A stretch of 64,000 nt of DNA. Origin: RUG12461 sp045657665 (lineage in GTDB: Bacteria > Bacillota > Clostridia > Lachnospirales > Lachnospiraceae). The translations under genes were made by a program, and so were the position numbers. Below are positions 6,939-16,617 of the stretch, piece after piece; the first letter of the stretch is position 1; every line of letters starts with the position of its first letter. The DNA lies in assembly GCA_045657665.1 (NCBI GenBank), contig JAZOTN010000037.1, positions 1 through 64,000 of the forward strand, read 5' to 3'. The notes under the pieces were generated by a model. It was given only the letters and a program-made list of their open reading frames with translations. It was not told the origin of the DNA and did not search any database.

Positions 6939-9608
6939 ATGTTAAATATTGTTGAAAAAGCTGACGGGAACTTCATGACGCTTAAGCATGGAGCGAATGT
7001 GTTTCATGAGGCTCTTGCGATGGTCAGGGAAGGGGAGACGCACTTCCATGTCACGGATGATCAGAAGGCCGTGCCGGATTATGATCTTGTCTACACTCCG
7101 AATATGCTGCTGTTCCCGGATCAGATACGGGGTATGATTCTGAAAATGACCCAGGGTACTGCACTGTATGCGCCTTTTCTGATCTATGATGAGGAAGCTG
7201 AGGACAAGCTGTACATTGATTTTCTCAAACAGTTTCAAAGAATTGAGATTGAATGCGCGGACGAATACAGCATCGCTGTGGCCCGCATTACCCTTAAGCA
7301 TACGGATATCCCGGTTTTCTATCTGGATGAAAGGCTGGAATGGTTTCTGGATGCGCATGAAAGGCTCCATAAGACAGAGGAATTTCCAGAAAGGGACAAG
7401 TCTGTACTCAGAGTGATTCCAAATCCCTTTGAGTTTGGATATACCAAGCGGGACTGGTCTGAGATCTCTTCTGTTGCGGCATTTCAGAATGTGTTTTTCT
7501 GGCAGCATTTTACTGCCGGCAAAAAAGGACCCTTTCGGTATGTTGAGGTAGTGCTTTCCCAGATCTCCGGCGTGGGAGCCATCCTTTCGAACATGTCCAT
7601 GATTGGTCGCGCCATTGAAGAAAAAGGTTACCGTGCGTTCCTGCGTCCCCACTGCACCAGATACCCGGAAGACCTTCTTTGCAAATATTTTCGCATCCAT
7701 CCAAAGCCTGAGGATGCATCCCCGGAGAATACGATTGTAATAGAGGATCTGGCTGCATTAACGACAACATGGTACGCCACCCAGTTTCCTGCCAATTTTG
7801 ACGAAAGCATACTGGAGGATCGGTTTGCAGCCGAGATGAAGGAGTATGCCGATGCCGTACTTGGCGGAGGGAAGACCCTCGGGGTTCTCGCACGGGGAAC
7901 GGATTATATGACAAACACCCTTGGGGCGGATCGTGTACACGCCAGAGTGGAGCAGATGGTTCCGGTCATCCGGGAGTGGATGGAAGAGGGCGGCTATGAA
8001 AAAATCTTCCTGGCAACAGAGGATCAGGATCATTTCGAACAGATGAAGGCGGCATTTCCGGGGAAGGTCATTGCCATCGCGCAGGAGAGAATGAGCGTCT
8101 CCGATATGAAGGAAAAAGGTGCCACTCTGATTTATGAGTTTGAGCAAAAGAGCAATGAAGGTCAGGCATACAGGGATTCCCTGGAGGATACAACGGTCAA
8201 TTATTTTTACGCGCTGTACATACTGGCCAGGTGTGACGCTTTCCTTTGCTCCGGACAGTGTAATGGTTGGGATACCGTAAGAGCCTTAAATAAAGGGAAA
8301 TTTGAACGGGAGAGGAAGCTCATGGTAGCCCTGGAAGGGGACCCGGAGACTGAAAAATGGAAGGAGATCCGCCCGGTTACTGCCGGCATGTTTGCGAGGG
8401 GGGTCTACCCTGTGGACAAGGCGTTCTTCATGACGTGCCGGTTTGATATGAAGGAGGCTGTGAAGCCGGACGCGGTGAAGCAGGCCTGGGATAAGACGCT
8501 TTCCGTATACCCGTATATGGGCTATGCGGTGGGAACGAGAAGGGGAAAGCTGGTGCTTCTTGAGAACCCCCTTCCCTTTGTGATCGAGGAAACAAGCGAG
8601 GTGATCGAACCCTTTGAAAGAAAAGGGAATTTCCACACGGTGACGTTCTGCTATCTCGGCAGCACGCTGTGGATTTATGCGGATCATGTGCCTGTTGACG
8701 GATCAGGCTTTCAGAAGGTTCTGGAAACCTTCTTTTACCATTATTACTGCATCGTTGACGGGAAAGACTACGATATTCCGGAGGGGATTTTTACGGAAAA
8801 AGACGGCGCTGTCTCCGGAACGGAGACAGATGCGTACCGGATGGTGGAGGCGATCGATCCGAAGGCTGCAATGTCATCTTTGCTAAACAGCGAATCCTTC
8901 GTGCCGAATGAGAGCATTCGAGATGACCTGTTTCTGACAAGGGAGGACTGCCGGGGATACTGTATCCGTGTTCCGAGCGATGAGTTTATGGCTTATGCAA
9001 GGTCGGTGAAGGGAAGTCCCATGTCACTTTTGACCGTGTTTCTTGCCAGGGCGATCAATCGTGTTCATCCGGAAAACAGGCTCCCGATCAGCATGGTGCT
9101 GCCGGTCAGTGTCCGCAAGGTGATGGGAAATGAAAACTCCCTGCTTCATCAGGTGGTGCATGCGCCGTTCAGCGTGAAGACGGAGGATCTGGAAAAGGAT
9201 GATACGGTATTAACTGGAATGTTGAGGTCCTTTTTGAAAGGCTTTTCCTCGGAGCAGAATATCAGAATGCTCTGCGGGGTGTATCGGGGGATCTGCGAAG
9301 GCTATGCAAAGGCCTTTGCGGCCGGCGCACTGGATAGCATCATAGTGGAGCAGCGTGCAAAAGTAAATCCCTCCATCGGCGTCAGCTACCTTGGAACGCT
9401 CCGAACAGGGGAATACGGTGACAGGATCAAAATGACAGCCTTTCATGCCATGCAGGAAAAGGGCATCATGCTTCAGGTTACGGAGGTGGGCAGTTCCTTT
9501 TATATCGACTGGTACCAGGGATTTCATGGAGATTTTTATGCAAAAGCGATGCGGGATCTCCTGAAAGAAGCCGGAATGAAGGGAGCTGCCCTGGAACGCG
9601 TGGAGTAA
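6939..9608 (+). CDS. Fusion of a fucosyltransferase-like domain and a condensation-fold acyltransferase
   Basis: 889 aa. ATG 6939 follows AGAAGGAGG with 5-base spacing. Residues from about 180 to 465 have a GT-B, fucosyltransferase-like pattern: a GVLARGTDY loop, then KIFLATEDQDHFE and a CDAFLCSGQ segment, as in O-fucosyltransferase/NodZ-type enzymes. Residues from about 475 to the end are a condensation-domain-like acyltransferase with the catalytic motif HVPVDG at 583-588 (HxxxDG). The N-terminal 170 residues are not recognised. The same acyltransferase fold is found twice more in the window, at 47562 and 53416, beside separate glycosyltransferases. The likely role is to make and acylate a sugar conjugate in the cytoplasm. 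Donors and acceptor are unknown. It appears monocistronic. Confidence 0.7.
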   Translation: MLNIVEKADGNFMTLKHGANVFHEALAMVREGETHFHVTDDQKAVPDYDLVYTPNMLLFPDQIRGMILKMTQGTALYAPFLIYDEEAEDKLYIDFLKQFQRIEIECADEYSIAVARITLKHTDIPVFYLDERLEWFLDAHERLHKTEEFPERDKSVLRVIPNPFEFGYTKRDWSEISSVAAFQNVFFWQHFTAGKKGPFRYVEVVLSQISGVGAILSNMSMIGRAIEEKGYRAFLRPHCTRYPEDLLCKYFRIHPKPEDASPENTIVIEDLAALTTTWYATQFPANFDESILEDRFAAEMKEYADAVLGGGKTLGVLARGTDYMTNTLGADRVHARVEQMVPVIREWMEEGGYEKIFLATEDQDHFEQMKAAFPGKVIAIAQERMSVSDMKEKGATLIYEFEQKSNEGQAYRDSLEDTTVNYFYALYILARCDAFLCSGQCNGWDTVRALNKGKFERERKLMVALEGDPETEKWKEIRPVTAGMFARGVYPVDKAFFMTCRFDMKEAVKPDAVKQAWDKTLSVYPYMGYAVGTRRGKLVLLENPLPFVIEETSEVIEPFERKGNFHTVTFCYLGSTLWIYADHVPVDGSGFQKVLETFFYHYYCIVDGKDYDIPEGIFTEKDGAVSGTETDAYRMVEAIDPKAAMSSLLNSESFVPNESIRDDLFLTREDCRGYCIRVPSDEFMAYARSVKGSPMSLLTVFLARAINRVHPENRLPISMVLPVSVRKVMGNENSLLHQVVHAPFSVKTEDLEKDDTVLTGMLRSFLKGFSSEQNIRMLCGVYRGICEGYAKAFAAGALDSIIVEQRAKVNPSIGVSYLGTLRTGEYGDRIKMTAFHAMQEKGIMLQVTEVGSSFYIDWYQGFHGDFYAKAMRDLLKEAGMKGAALERVE

Positions 9609-9639
9609 AGCGTGAGCCGGGCTCATTGGGCGGAGGAGA

Positions 9640-9786
9640 AGATGCCGGGAAGGCGGGGGTGCCGGTCATCTCCTCCATGGGGCAGGAAATAAACGGAACG
9701 CATCCCTCCTTGAGGTGGGGGATATTTACGAGACCTCCGTTTGCCCTCTGGCAAAGGTGATGCGGCATGAGTGCAGAAAAAGTTGA
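9640..9786 (+). pseudogene. tcdA: tRNA threonylcarbamoyladenosine dehydratase (tcdA) C-terminal remnant
   Basis: One frame reads VPVISSMGQEIN and, after a one-base shift near 9710, another reads DIYETSVCPLAKVMRHECRK before a TGA at 9784-9786. Together they match the C-terminal region of ThiF/MoeB-like TcdA (YgdL), including the conserved SVCPLAKVMR. All of the N-terminal adenylation domain is absent. Confidence 0.55.
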
Positions 9787-9803
9787 ATATGCCATTTAAA
9801 GCT

Positions 9804-10007
9804 TTACAGCATCATAGCCCGTTGGATAAATTCCTGTTTTGAGGCAACCATATGGTACGGCTTATACTCACCATATGCATCCTTATCGCTTATGGTCAGT
9901 ATCTGCACATTCCTCTCTAAGGTTTTAAGCCCGAGCTCTGAAACAAGGGATGCTAAGGCTTTCTCGGCTCCCTGATAAAATGGTTTTACAGGGAACCTTT
10001 GGTTCCT
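9804..10007 (-). pseudogene. DUF6718-like protein fragment
   Basis: On the minus strand the frame reads GLKTLERNVQILTISDKDAY, then GEYKPYHMVASKQEFI and stops at 9804. The AYGEYKPYH block followed by a short helix matches small DUF6718 proteins of Clostridia. An in-frame TAG at 10008-10010 cuts the N-terminus, so it is likely a remnant. Confidence 0.45.
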
Positions 10008-10284
10008 CTACATATTCAACTTTCGTTCTCCGCACTTTCAAACATCCTTTTACATATATAGGATGATAGAATGTGTGTCAGATAAAAATGCCTCATCAGC
10101 CGCCGGCTGAACCTGGTCTGGGACATCTGCCACAGACCTTGACTCCATATTCTTCTTTGAAGCAACTGGAATCTTTCTTACTCTTTGGCCTCACCTTGCG
10201 TTTTTGAAGCCCCTCCTGTCCTGCCAAAATACCATCGGTACCTTGGAATGTTTCGCATATGTTTGATCGCTTGGGAGGTAAAAA

Positions 10285-13200
10285 ATGGAATCGGTAAAAA
10301 TCTGGGAAGAGAATATCATAATCCCGACATATGAGGTAGGCATGCCGGATAAGAATCCAATGTTTCTTGAGAAAAGAGTTTATCAGGGTAGCTCTGGGAA
10401 AATATATCCATATCCGTCGACAAATGAAATCAGTCGGGAAAAAACGGATCATGTATGGCATGCAGTCTGGTTGGAAAATCAGTATATCAGGGTAATGATT
10501 TTACCGGAACTGGGAGGTCGGATCCAAAGAGCCTATGACAAGACCAATGATTACGACTTCGTTTATTATAATCATGTGATCAAGCCGGCCCTGGTTGGTC
10601 TGACAGGGCCGTGGATTTCGGGAGGGATCGAGTTTAACTGGCCGCAGCATCATCGACCGACGACTTATTCGCCGGTAGATTTTAAGATGGTCGAAAATGC
10701 AGATGGAAGCAAAACGCTTCTTACCGGAGATGTGGATCAGATGTATGGCACAAAGGAGATTACTGCATTCACGTTATATCCGGATTGTGCCTATATCGAG
10801 ATCAAAGGACAGTTGTACAACAGAACACCACTCCCGCAAACGTTTCTCTGGTGGGCAAATCCGGCTGTGTCTGTCAATGATGATACGCAGTCGATTTTTC
10901 CTCCGGATGTGCACAGCGTATATGATCATGGAAAACGGGCGGTATCAAGATTTCCAATTGCAACAGGGGAATATTATAAGCACGATTACAGCGCCGGGGT
11001 GGACATTTCGCGTTATAAAAATATTCCGGTGCCTACCTCATATATGGCAGAAAAATCTGATTACAATTTTGTGGGCGGATATGATTATAAAAAGAAGGCC
11101 GGACTTTTGCATGTGGCGGATCATCATGTATCACCGGGGAAGAAGCAGTGGACCTGGGGGTGCGGAGATTTTGGCAAGGCGTGGGATAAGAACCTTACCG
11201 ATGAGGATGGGCCGTATATTGAACTGATGACGGGAATGTACTGTGATAACCAACCGGATTTTTCGTGGTTAAAGCCCTATGAAGAAAAGGTGTTCAAGCA
11301 GTATTTCATGCCCTATAAGAAGGTGGGACAAGTAAAAAATGCAAGCATTCATGCCGTTTTAAATATGGAAGTAAACGCGGATGACCTTTATGTTTGCGTG
11401 TACGGAACGAAGAAATATGACAACGCAAAACTTGTCGTTACATATGATGGCAGGTGCGTGTATGAAGAAGATATTACCATTTCTCCGGTAGATATTTTTG
11501 AAAAACACCTGGATTTGAAGCTTGACGATGAATATAAGGTAAAGGTAACGGTTTCCTTTAACGGAAAAGAACTTGTCAGTTATCAGCCAAAGGATCAGGG
11601 AATACCGGAGCTTGCCGAGCCCGCAGCGGCGGCAAAGCTGCCGGAAGAGGTTTTGACAAACGAAGAATTGTATATCACCGGCCAGCACATTGAGCAGTAC
11701 CGGCATGCCACCTGGCTTCCGGATCCCTATTATAAAGAGGGATTAAAGCGAGATCCCAAAGATATCAGAATCAATAACGCTTATGGTCTTTTGATGCTTC
11801 GCCGCGGACGTTTTGATATAGCGGAGACTTATTTTCGACAGGCACTCGAACGACTTACCCACATACATCCCAATCCATATGATAGTGAGCCATACTATAA
11901 TCTGGGATTGGCACTTTTCTATCAGGAAAAATATGATGACGCATTTGACTCCTTCTATAAAGCGACCTGGGTAAGTGAGCTCCAGGAGATGTCGTATTAC
12001 TATCTGGCGGTAATCGCTTGTCGAAGAGGTGAATTTGAGGAAGCGCTTGAACTGATCGAAAAAGGTCTTGTAAAAAACATTCACAATATAAAAGCGAGAG
12101 CATTAAAAGCGGTCATACTGAAGAAACTGGGAAAAGAAGAAGATGCGCTTTTATGGATAGAAGAAAATCTTTTTATCGATGCATTTGACTTCACTTCCCG
12201 GTTTGAAAAAGCGCTTATCCTCGAGGATGTAAAGGAGCCATTGGAGGAATTTAAGGTACTTTCAAGAGGGTTTCACGAGACATATCTGAACGTGGCGCGA
12301 GACTTTGCCGAAGCGGGATTTTATGAAGAGGCGATTCTGGTGTTGAAAGAATCCGGTAGTGATTATCCGCTCGTTCATTACTACAAGGCATATTATCTGC
12401 AAAAAATCGATGAAGAAGAGAAGGCAAAAGAAGAACGAAAACTGGCAGAAGAAGCGATGCCGGATTATTGTTTCCCGAACAAACTTGAGGATATAGCTGT
12501 TCTTCGAAACGCTATCAATCTGGATGGAAAGCCAGCAAAAGCATGTTATTATTTAGGGTGTTTATACTATGACAAACTTCAGTTTGAAGAGTCGATTGCT
12601 TTATGGGAAAAATCAAAGGAATACAATGAAAACTTCCCGACACTTTTAAGAAACCTTTCGATTGCCTGTTACAATAAGACAGGAGATAAGAACAAAGCAT
12701 TACAGTGTCTGGAAAAGGCATTCGAGCTGGATCAAACAGATGCCAGAGTGTTTTTAGAACTGGATCAGTTATATCAAAGACTTCAGCTTCCGCCTGAAAA
12801 AAGATTAAAGAAATATGAGGAAAACATATCACTTGTTGAAAAGCGAGATGACCTTTATGTGGAATACATTACATTGCTGAACCGTATGGGATTCTATGAA
12901 AAAGCACATAAATGTATCGTCGGACATGCGTTCCAAACTTGGGAAGGTGCAGAGGGAAAAGTTTCTGCGCAGTTTAAAGTGTCCCTCCTTGAACCGGCGA
13001 AGCAGGCAATTACAGAACAAAACTACAGGGACGCGATTGCAAAACTTTTGGAAGCGCTTTCTTACCCCGAAAATTTAGGGGAAGGTCGATTGGAGGGCAC
13101 AAAGGATAATCACATTTATTATAACCTAGGCCTTGCATACGAAGGAATCGGAGAAACAAAAAAAGCAGAGGAGTGTTATGAACTTGCTACACGTGGAGCA

Positions 13201-13572
13201 ATGGAAGTCGCAGGAGTGATGTATTATTATGATCAGCCTGCGGATATGATATACTATCAGGGCATGGCCATGCAAAAACTGGGAAAGTCATCGGAAGCCT
13301 TATCGAGATTTTATCGGCTTTTGGATTATGGTGAGCAGCACCTGAGAGACGAATTTCAAATGGATTACTTTGCGGTATCCATGCCGGACATGTCGGTGTT
13401 TGATACGGACATGACAGAAAAAAACAAGGTGCATTGCTATTATCTGATGGGACTTGCAAGTCTTGGACTGGGGAAAAAAGAGGATGCGATTTGTTTCTTT
13501 GAGAAGGCACTTTCGATGGATGTAAATCACCAGAATGCCGCAATCTATTTAAAGAGCGCAAGTGGAAGGTGA
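10285..13572 (+). CDS. DUF5107 domain protein with C-terminal TPR repeats
   Basis: A 1095-aa protein without signal peptide. About residues 1-400 form a DUF5107 domain, a galactose-mutarotase-like beta sandwich: ENQYIRVMILPELGGRIQRA, then GPWISGGIEFNWPQHH and several Trp/His-rich strands suited to sugar binding. From about residue 480 there are repeated helical hairpins of TPR type, for example PYYNLGLALFYQEKYDDAFD. The start follows GGGAGGTAAAAA. It is 15 bases ahead of a GH35 glycosidase gene, so the pair is probably an operon for intracellular glycan turnover. The exact reaction of DUF5107 proteins is not established to my knowledge. Confidence 0.85.
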   Translation: MESVKIWEENIIIPTYEVGMPDKNPMFLEKRVYQGSSGKIYPYPSTNEISREKTDHVWHAVWLENQYIRVMILPELGGRIQRAYDKTNDYDFVYYNHVIKPALVGLTGPWISGGIEFNWPQHHRPTTYSPVDFKMVENADGSKTLLTGDVDQMYGTKEITAFTLYPDCAYIEIKGQLYNRTPLPQTFLWWANPAVSVNDDTQSIFPPDVHSVYDHGKRAVSRFPIATGEYYKHDYSAGVDISRYKNIPVPTSYMAEKSDYNFVGGYDYKKKAGLLHVADHHVSPGKKQWTWGCGDFGKAWDKNLTDEDGPYIELMTGMYCDNQPDFSWLKPYEEKVFKQYFMPYKKVGQVKNASIHAVLNMEVNADDLYVCVYGTKKYDNAKLVVTYDGRCVYEEDITISPVDIFEKHLDLKLDDEYKVKVTVSFNGKELVSYQPKDQGIPELAEPAAAAKLPEEVLTNEELYITGQHIEQYRHATWLPDPYYKEGLKRDPKDIRINNAYGLLMLRRGRFDIAETYFRQALERLTHIHPNPYDSEPYYNLGLALFYQEKYDDAFDSFYKATWVSELQEMSYYYLAVIACRRGEFEEALELIEKGLVKNIHNIKARALKAVILKKLGKEEDALLWIEENLFIDAFDFTSRFEKALILEDVKEPLEEFKVLSRGFHETYLNVARDFAEAGFYEEAILVLKESGSDYPLVHYYKAYYLQKIDEEEKAKEERKLAEEAMPDYCFPNKLEDIAVLRNAINLDGKPAKACYYLGCLYYDKLQFEESIALWEKSKEYNENFPTLLRNLSIACYNKTGDKNKALQCLEKAFELDQTDARVFLELDQLYQRLQLPPEKRLKKYEENISLVEKRDDLYVEYITLLNRMGFYEKAHKCIVGHAFQTWEGAEGKVSAQFKVSLLEPAKQAITEQNYRDAIAKLLEALSYPENLGEGRLEGTKDNHIYYNLGLAYEGIGETKKAEECYELATRGAMEVAGVMYYYDQPADMIYYQGMAMQKLGKSSEALSRFYRLLDYGEQHLRDEFQMDYFAVSMPDMSVFDTDMTEKNKVHCYYLMGLASLGLGKKEDAICFFEKALSMDVNHQNAAIYLKSASGR

Positions 13573-13587
13573 GCGGGAAGGAGATAA

Positions 13588-15687
13588 ATGATGAAATACC
13601 GATTTAAAACCTATACCCCCAAAAAGATAAAAAGGGGACATCTGAAAATGGGCGGATCGAACCCAAAGGGGGAAAGGATCGATGTTAACAGTCTTTATTT
13701 TGAAAGAAGCGGCAGACCTGTTATCGACGTGATGGGAGAGTATCACTTTTCCAGGGATCATGCCGAAAACTGGTATGATGAGCTTTGCAAAATGAAGGCC
13801 GGAGGGATTACGATAGTTGCCACCTATCTGTTTTGGATCTATCACGAGGAGACAGAAGGTGAGTTTCATTTCGATGGAGATCTGGATATCCGAAGATTCG
13901 TAGAGGATGCGAAAAAAGCAGGGCTTTTCGTGCTGTTGCGTATCGGCCCCTGGGCTCACGGCGAGTGCAGAAACGGAGGATTCCCTGACTGGCTGATGAA
14001 AAAGCCATATAAGCTTCGGGACAACAATGAAGAGTATATGAAAAAAGTGAGGCTCTGGTATGAAAGGATCTATGACGAGGTAAAAGGTGAGTTTTACAAG
14101 GACGGAGGACCGGTCATCGGGATCCAGCTTGAAAACGAATTGGTAGATAATGCCGAGCATCTTCTGGCGCTAAAAAAACTGGCTGTTGAGATAGGCTATG
14201 ATGTACCGCTTTATACTGTGACGGGATGGAATTCCCTGTACGGAGCCAAAATACCTACGGAGGACACACTGCCGGTATTTGCAGCCTACGTTGATGCCCC
14301 GTGGGAGGACGGCACTGAAAAACTGCCTCCGTCGTGGCACTATGTATTTGACAATACACGAAACGATGCGGCGGTAGGAAAAGATCTTATTGGTAAAAAA
14401 CCTGCTGACGGATGGATGCTGCCATATGATGATTATCCCTTTGCTACATGTGAGCTTGGAGCAGGGCTTCCTTTTACTCATCACAGACGCCCGATAGTAA
14501 CCGGTATGGATGCATATGCACTTTCACTGGTTAAGCTTGGCTGCGGTAATAATCTTGTCGGTTACTATATGTATCATGGCGGAACAAATAAAATCGGCAG
14601 GTTATCTACGTTTAATGAGTCAAAGGCGACGGGATATCCGAATGATTATGCGATCTTGAATTATGATTTTCATACAGCATTGACACAGTATGGAAGAGCC
14701 AGAGAACAGTATGGACTTTTGAATCTTCTGCACCTGTTTTTGGAGGATTTCGGAGACATACTTGCGCCCATGGAGTATGTGGGCTCAGAATCAGAGATAA
14801 ACCCTGCGGATACAGATAGTCTGCGATATGCTGTGAGAACCGACGGCAGGTCAGGGTTTGTTTTTGTAAATAACTATGCGCGGTCGCTGGAATTATCTAT
14901 AAAAGAAAACGTGATCATAGAGACGGATACCGTGGAATTTCCGGCTATTAATGTCGAGCGCGACACCTCGTTTTTTATGCCGTTTCATATGAGACTGTCG
15001 GATGAAATCTCGCTGAAATATGCAACTGCACAGCCTCTTTGCAGGGATGGCAATGTGTATTTTTTCATGCAGATCAAGGGGATTGATCCGGAGTATTGTT
15101 TAGGTGACGGCAGAACCTTCAGGGATAGTGACTTTTCAGTTGGAGGTATCAGGATTATTACCGTGCCTATGTCAGATGCGGTATATATGCGCCGGCTCAA
15201 TGGAAAAACAGTCATTGGGGATGGTGTTAATGTTTATGAGACAAACGGCGAGATAAAGGCAATAGAGGATGGCTCATTTTCATACAGAGTTTGGAATGGA
15301 AATGAATTTGACACTTTAAGGACGGAGAAAGAATTCAGAAATGCTGTTTTAACTGTAACAGATTGCGAAGAACCTTTTGTACCGAAATATATGGATCAAC
15401 TCAGGATCGGAGGGGAGCGCAAACTGACATGGAAGTCACTTTCGGTTGATTCGGATCAGGGAATGGCAGTCGTTAACTACATCGGAGATGTGGCACAGAT
15501 ATATGCGGACAAAGAACTGGTCGCAGATGAATTTTACTGTGGTGAACCGTTTGTATTTCCTGCAGCATTACTTTACGGAAAAGAATGCTATCTTGTATAT
15601 TCCGAATTAAAAGATGACTGCTATCTGGAGGGAGACAGGGGACGGTTCTGTGTCTTCACTGGATCAACCCGTAATGCTTCATGGTAA
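13588..15687 (+). CDS. GH35-family beta-galactosidase-like glycoside hydrolase
   Basis: 699 aa, no signal peptide, so cytoplasmic. The N-terminal TIM barrel shows GEYHFSRDHAENWYDEL, GPWAHGECRNGGFPDWL and the acid/base motif QLENE with Glu184. The candidate nucleophile is Glu289 in CELGAG. Retaining hydrolysis of terminal beta-galactosides from oligosaccharides is the family activity; the precise substrate is unknown. C-terminal beta domains follow. The last 18 codons come from a dispersed short repeat (15631-15655) and read as an unnatural tail, so the original C-terminus was probably replaced. Translation starts after GGAAGGAG and is likely coupled to the DUF5107 gene. Confidence 0.87.
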   Translation: MMKYRFKTYTPKKIKRGHLKMGGSNPKGERIDVNSLYFERSGRPVIDVMGEYHFSRDHAENWYDELCKMKAGGITIVATYLFWIYHEETEGEFHFDGDLDIRRFVEDAKKAGLFVLLRIGPWAHGECRNGGFPDWLMKKPYKLRDNNEEYMKKVRLWYERIYDEVKGEFYKDGGPVIGIQLENELVDNAEHLLALKKLAVEIGYDVPLYTVTGWNSLYGAKIPTEDTLPVFAAYVDAPWEDGTEKLPPSWHYVFDNTRNDAAVGKDLIGKKPADGWMLPYDDYPFATCELGAGLPFTHHRRPIVTGMDAYALSLVKLGCGNNLVGYYMYHGGTNKIGRLSTFNESKATGYPNDYAILNYDFHTALTQYGRAREQYGLLNLLHLFLEDFGDILAPMEYVGSESEINPADTDSLRYAVRTDGRSGFVFVNNYARSLELSIKENVIIETDTVEFPAINVERDTSFFMPFHMRLSDEISLKYATAQPLCRDGNVYFFMQIKGIDPEYCLGDGRTFRDSDFSVGGIRIITVPMSDAVYMRRLNGKTVIGDGVNVYETNGEIKAIEDGSFSYRVWNGNEFDTLRTEKEFRNAVLTVTDCEEPFVPKYMDQLRIGGERKLTWKSLSVDSDQGMAVVNYIGDVAQIYADKELVADEFYCGEPFVFPAALLYGKECYLVYSELKDDCYLEGDRGRFCVFTGSTRNASW
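15631..15655 (+). repeat. Dispersed short repeat at the 3' end of the GH35 gene
   Basis: This 25-base sequence begins GGAGACAGGGGACGG and is an exact reverse complement of 24428-24452. Here it supplies the last codons of the GH35 gene and also abuts the stop codon (15656-15658) of a minus-strand ORF fragment. Confidence 0.8.
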
Positions 15688-15763
15688 ACCGGATTCCGTC
15701 TTCTTCGAGATTTTTTGTGACGAAGTCCGCCGTGGCTTTTGTATCGTCATCGGACCGACCCAT
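15656..15763 (-). pseudogene. Short minus-strand ORF fragment, 35 aa
   Basis: A minus-strand frame from ATG 15763 to TGA 15656 encodes a protein-like end, ATADFVTKNLEEDGIRFTMK followed by HYGLIQ. I do not recognise the family. The frame stops exactly at the edge of the short repeat at 15631-15655 and has only a weak ribosome site, so it may be the tail of a lost gene. Confidence 0.25.
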
Positions 15764-15782
15764 GTCTCGATTCCCGGACTGA

Positions 15783-15811
15783 TTGCTTTTGCAGTGGGAT
15801 TCTGTTATATT
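15783..15811 (+). promoter_or_regulatory. Promoter of the cobalamin riboswitch transcript
   Basis: TTGCTT (15783-15788) and TATATT (15806-15811) are 17 bases apart. Transcription would begin near 15818, about 25 bases ahead of the riboswitch core. Confidence 0.55.
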
Positions 15812-15839
15812 AAATTCAAGTGTTCAAAAAAGAATAAAG

Positions 15840-16050
15840 CGGAAGGTGTCTGCAGGCGGTGTGATTCTGCTGCCGTGCAGATGAAAAGGGAAGCGGGTGT
15901 GAGTCCCGCGCGATCTCGTCACCGTGATCCGGGAGTCCTTCTTCATTACCACTGGAGTAATCCGGGAAGGGAAGAAGGGCGTGGCTTTGCCAGACCGGTC
16001 AGCCGGGAGACCTGCCTGTCGCTGTACATGGGTAAAACCGGGTCACGAGG
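15840..16050 (+). ncRNA. Cobalamin riboswitch
   Basis: The conserved parts appear in order: AAAAGGGAAGCGGGTG with the following GAGTCCCGCGCG (about 15882-15914), a CACCGTGA junction, a long variable hairpin, and the B12 box AGCCGGGAGACCTGCCTG (about 16001-16018). A transcription terminator follows at 16094-16122. The arrangement fits ligand-dependent termination: adenosylcobalamin or a related corrinoid would switch off the downstream DUF4430 and transporter genes. The boundaries are approximate. Confidence 0.87.
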
Positions 16051-16093
16051 GATTGACTGTACGAAGGTAAGAAGCATGGGAAACCATGCCTGT

Positions 16094-16122
16094 CCCCGCC
16101 TGCAGTGCGGGGTTTCTTTTTT
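16094..16122 (+). terminator. Riboswitch expression-platform terminator
   Basis: CCCCGC (16094-16099) pairs with GCGGGG (16107-16112) around a CTGCAGT loop, followed by TTTCTTTTTT. It ends 73 bases before the DUF4430 start codon and is the likely regulated terminator. Confidence 0.8.
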
Positions 16123-16194
16123 ATCAGTAAGCACATTGGCTTTGCCAGAGATGTGATATAAAATTGAAATCAGTTTAGAAAGGAGCTGGATTTT

Positions 16195-16617
16195 ATGGAA
16201 GCAAACAAGAAAAAAAGAATTATTATTGGAGCGGTAATCTTAGCGGCGCTGATTGCAGTGCTTGCGATCGTATATGTATACAATAAGCCAGCTGCAAAGG
16301 CAGGATCAAAGGATATCGTGATCGAGGTGACCGCGAGCGATGGAAATATGACCGCCTATCCCTTTTCTACAGATGCAGAATTTCTACTCCAGGCTATGGA
16401 TGAACTGGCCGGTAGCAATCCGAACTTTTCTTATTCAGGTTCAGATAGTGATTATGGCATCATGGTTGAGTATATCAATGGAGAAAAGGCGATTTATGCC
16501 GAAGACGGTGCCTACTGGGCTCTTTACGTTAATGGAGAATACGGTCAGTATGGTGCTGAATCACAGCCTGTAGAAGGAGGCTCGACATATACCTGGACTT
16601 ATGAAAAAGCACAGTAA
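16195..16617 (+). CDS. DUF4430 domain lipoprotein-like or membrane-anchored protein
   Basis: 140 aa. A basic start and one N-terminal helix (IIIGAVILAALIAVLAIVYV) anchor an external domain of about 100 residues. The domain matches DUF4430, the fold shared with the C-terminal domain of transcobalamin: MTAYPFSTDAEFLLQAMDEL, then GAYWALYVNGEYGQYGAES. It is controlled by the cobalamin riboswitch and overlaps the S-component gene by 17 bases. An extracellular corrinoid-binding role is a reasonable inference. The start follows AAAGGAG. Confidence 0.82.
   Translation: MEANKKKRIIIGAVILAALIAVLAIVYVYNKPAAKAGSKDIVIEVTASDGNMTAYPFSTDAEFLLQAMDELAGSNPNFSYSGSDSDYGIMVEYINGEKAIYAEDGAYWALYVNGEYGQYGAESQPVEGGSTYTWTYEKAQ

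Larger units (their letters stand above)
9609..10284. other. Degraded intergenic region with two gene remnants
   Basis: No intact gene is seen. The stretch contains a tcdA-like fragment on the plus strand and a DUF6718-like fragment on the minus strand. From 10008 to 10284 there is a minus-strand open frame (ending at 10096) with a Lys-rich, Cys-containing end, KVCGRCPRP, which I cannot assign. Confidence 0.5.

Noticed and set aside
15614..16156. 180-codon open frame across the riboswitch
   Set aside because: It coincides with the cobalamin riboswitch and its terminator; the translation has no family features.
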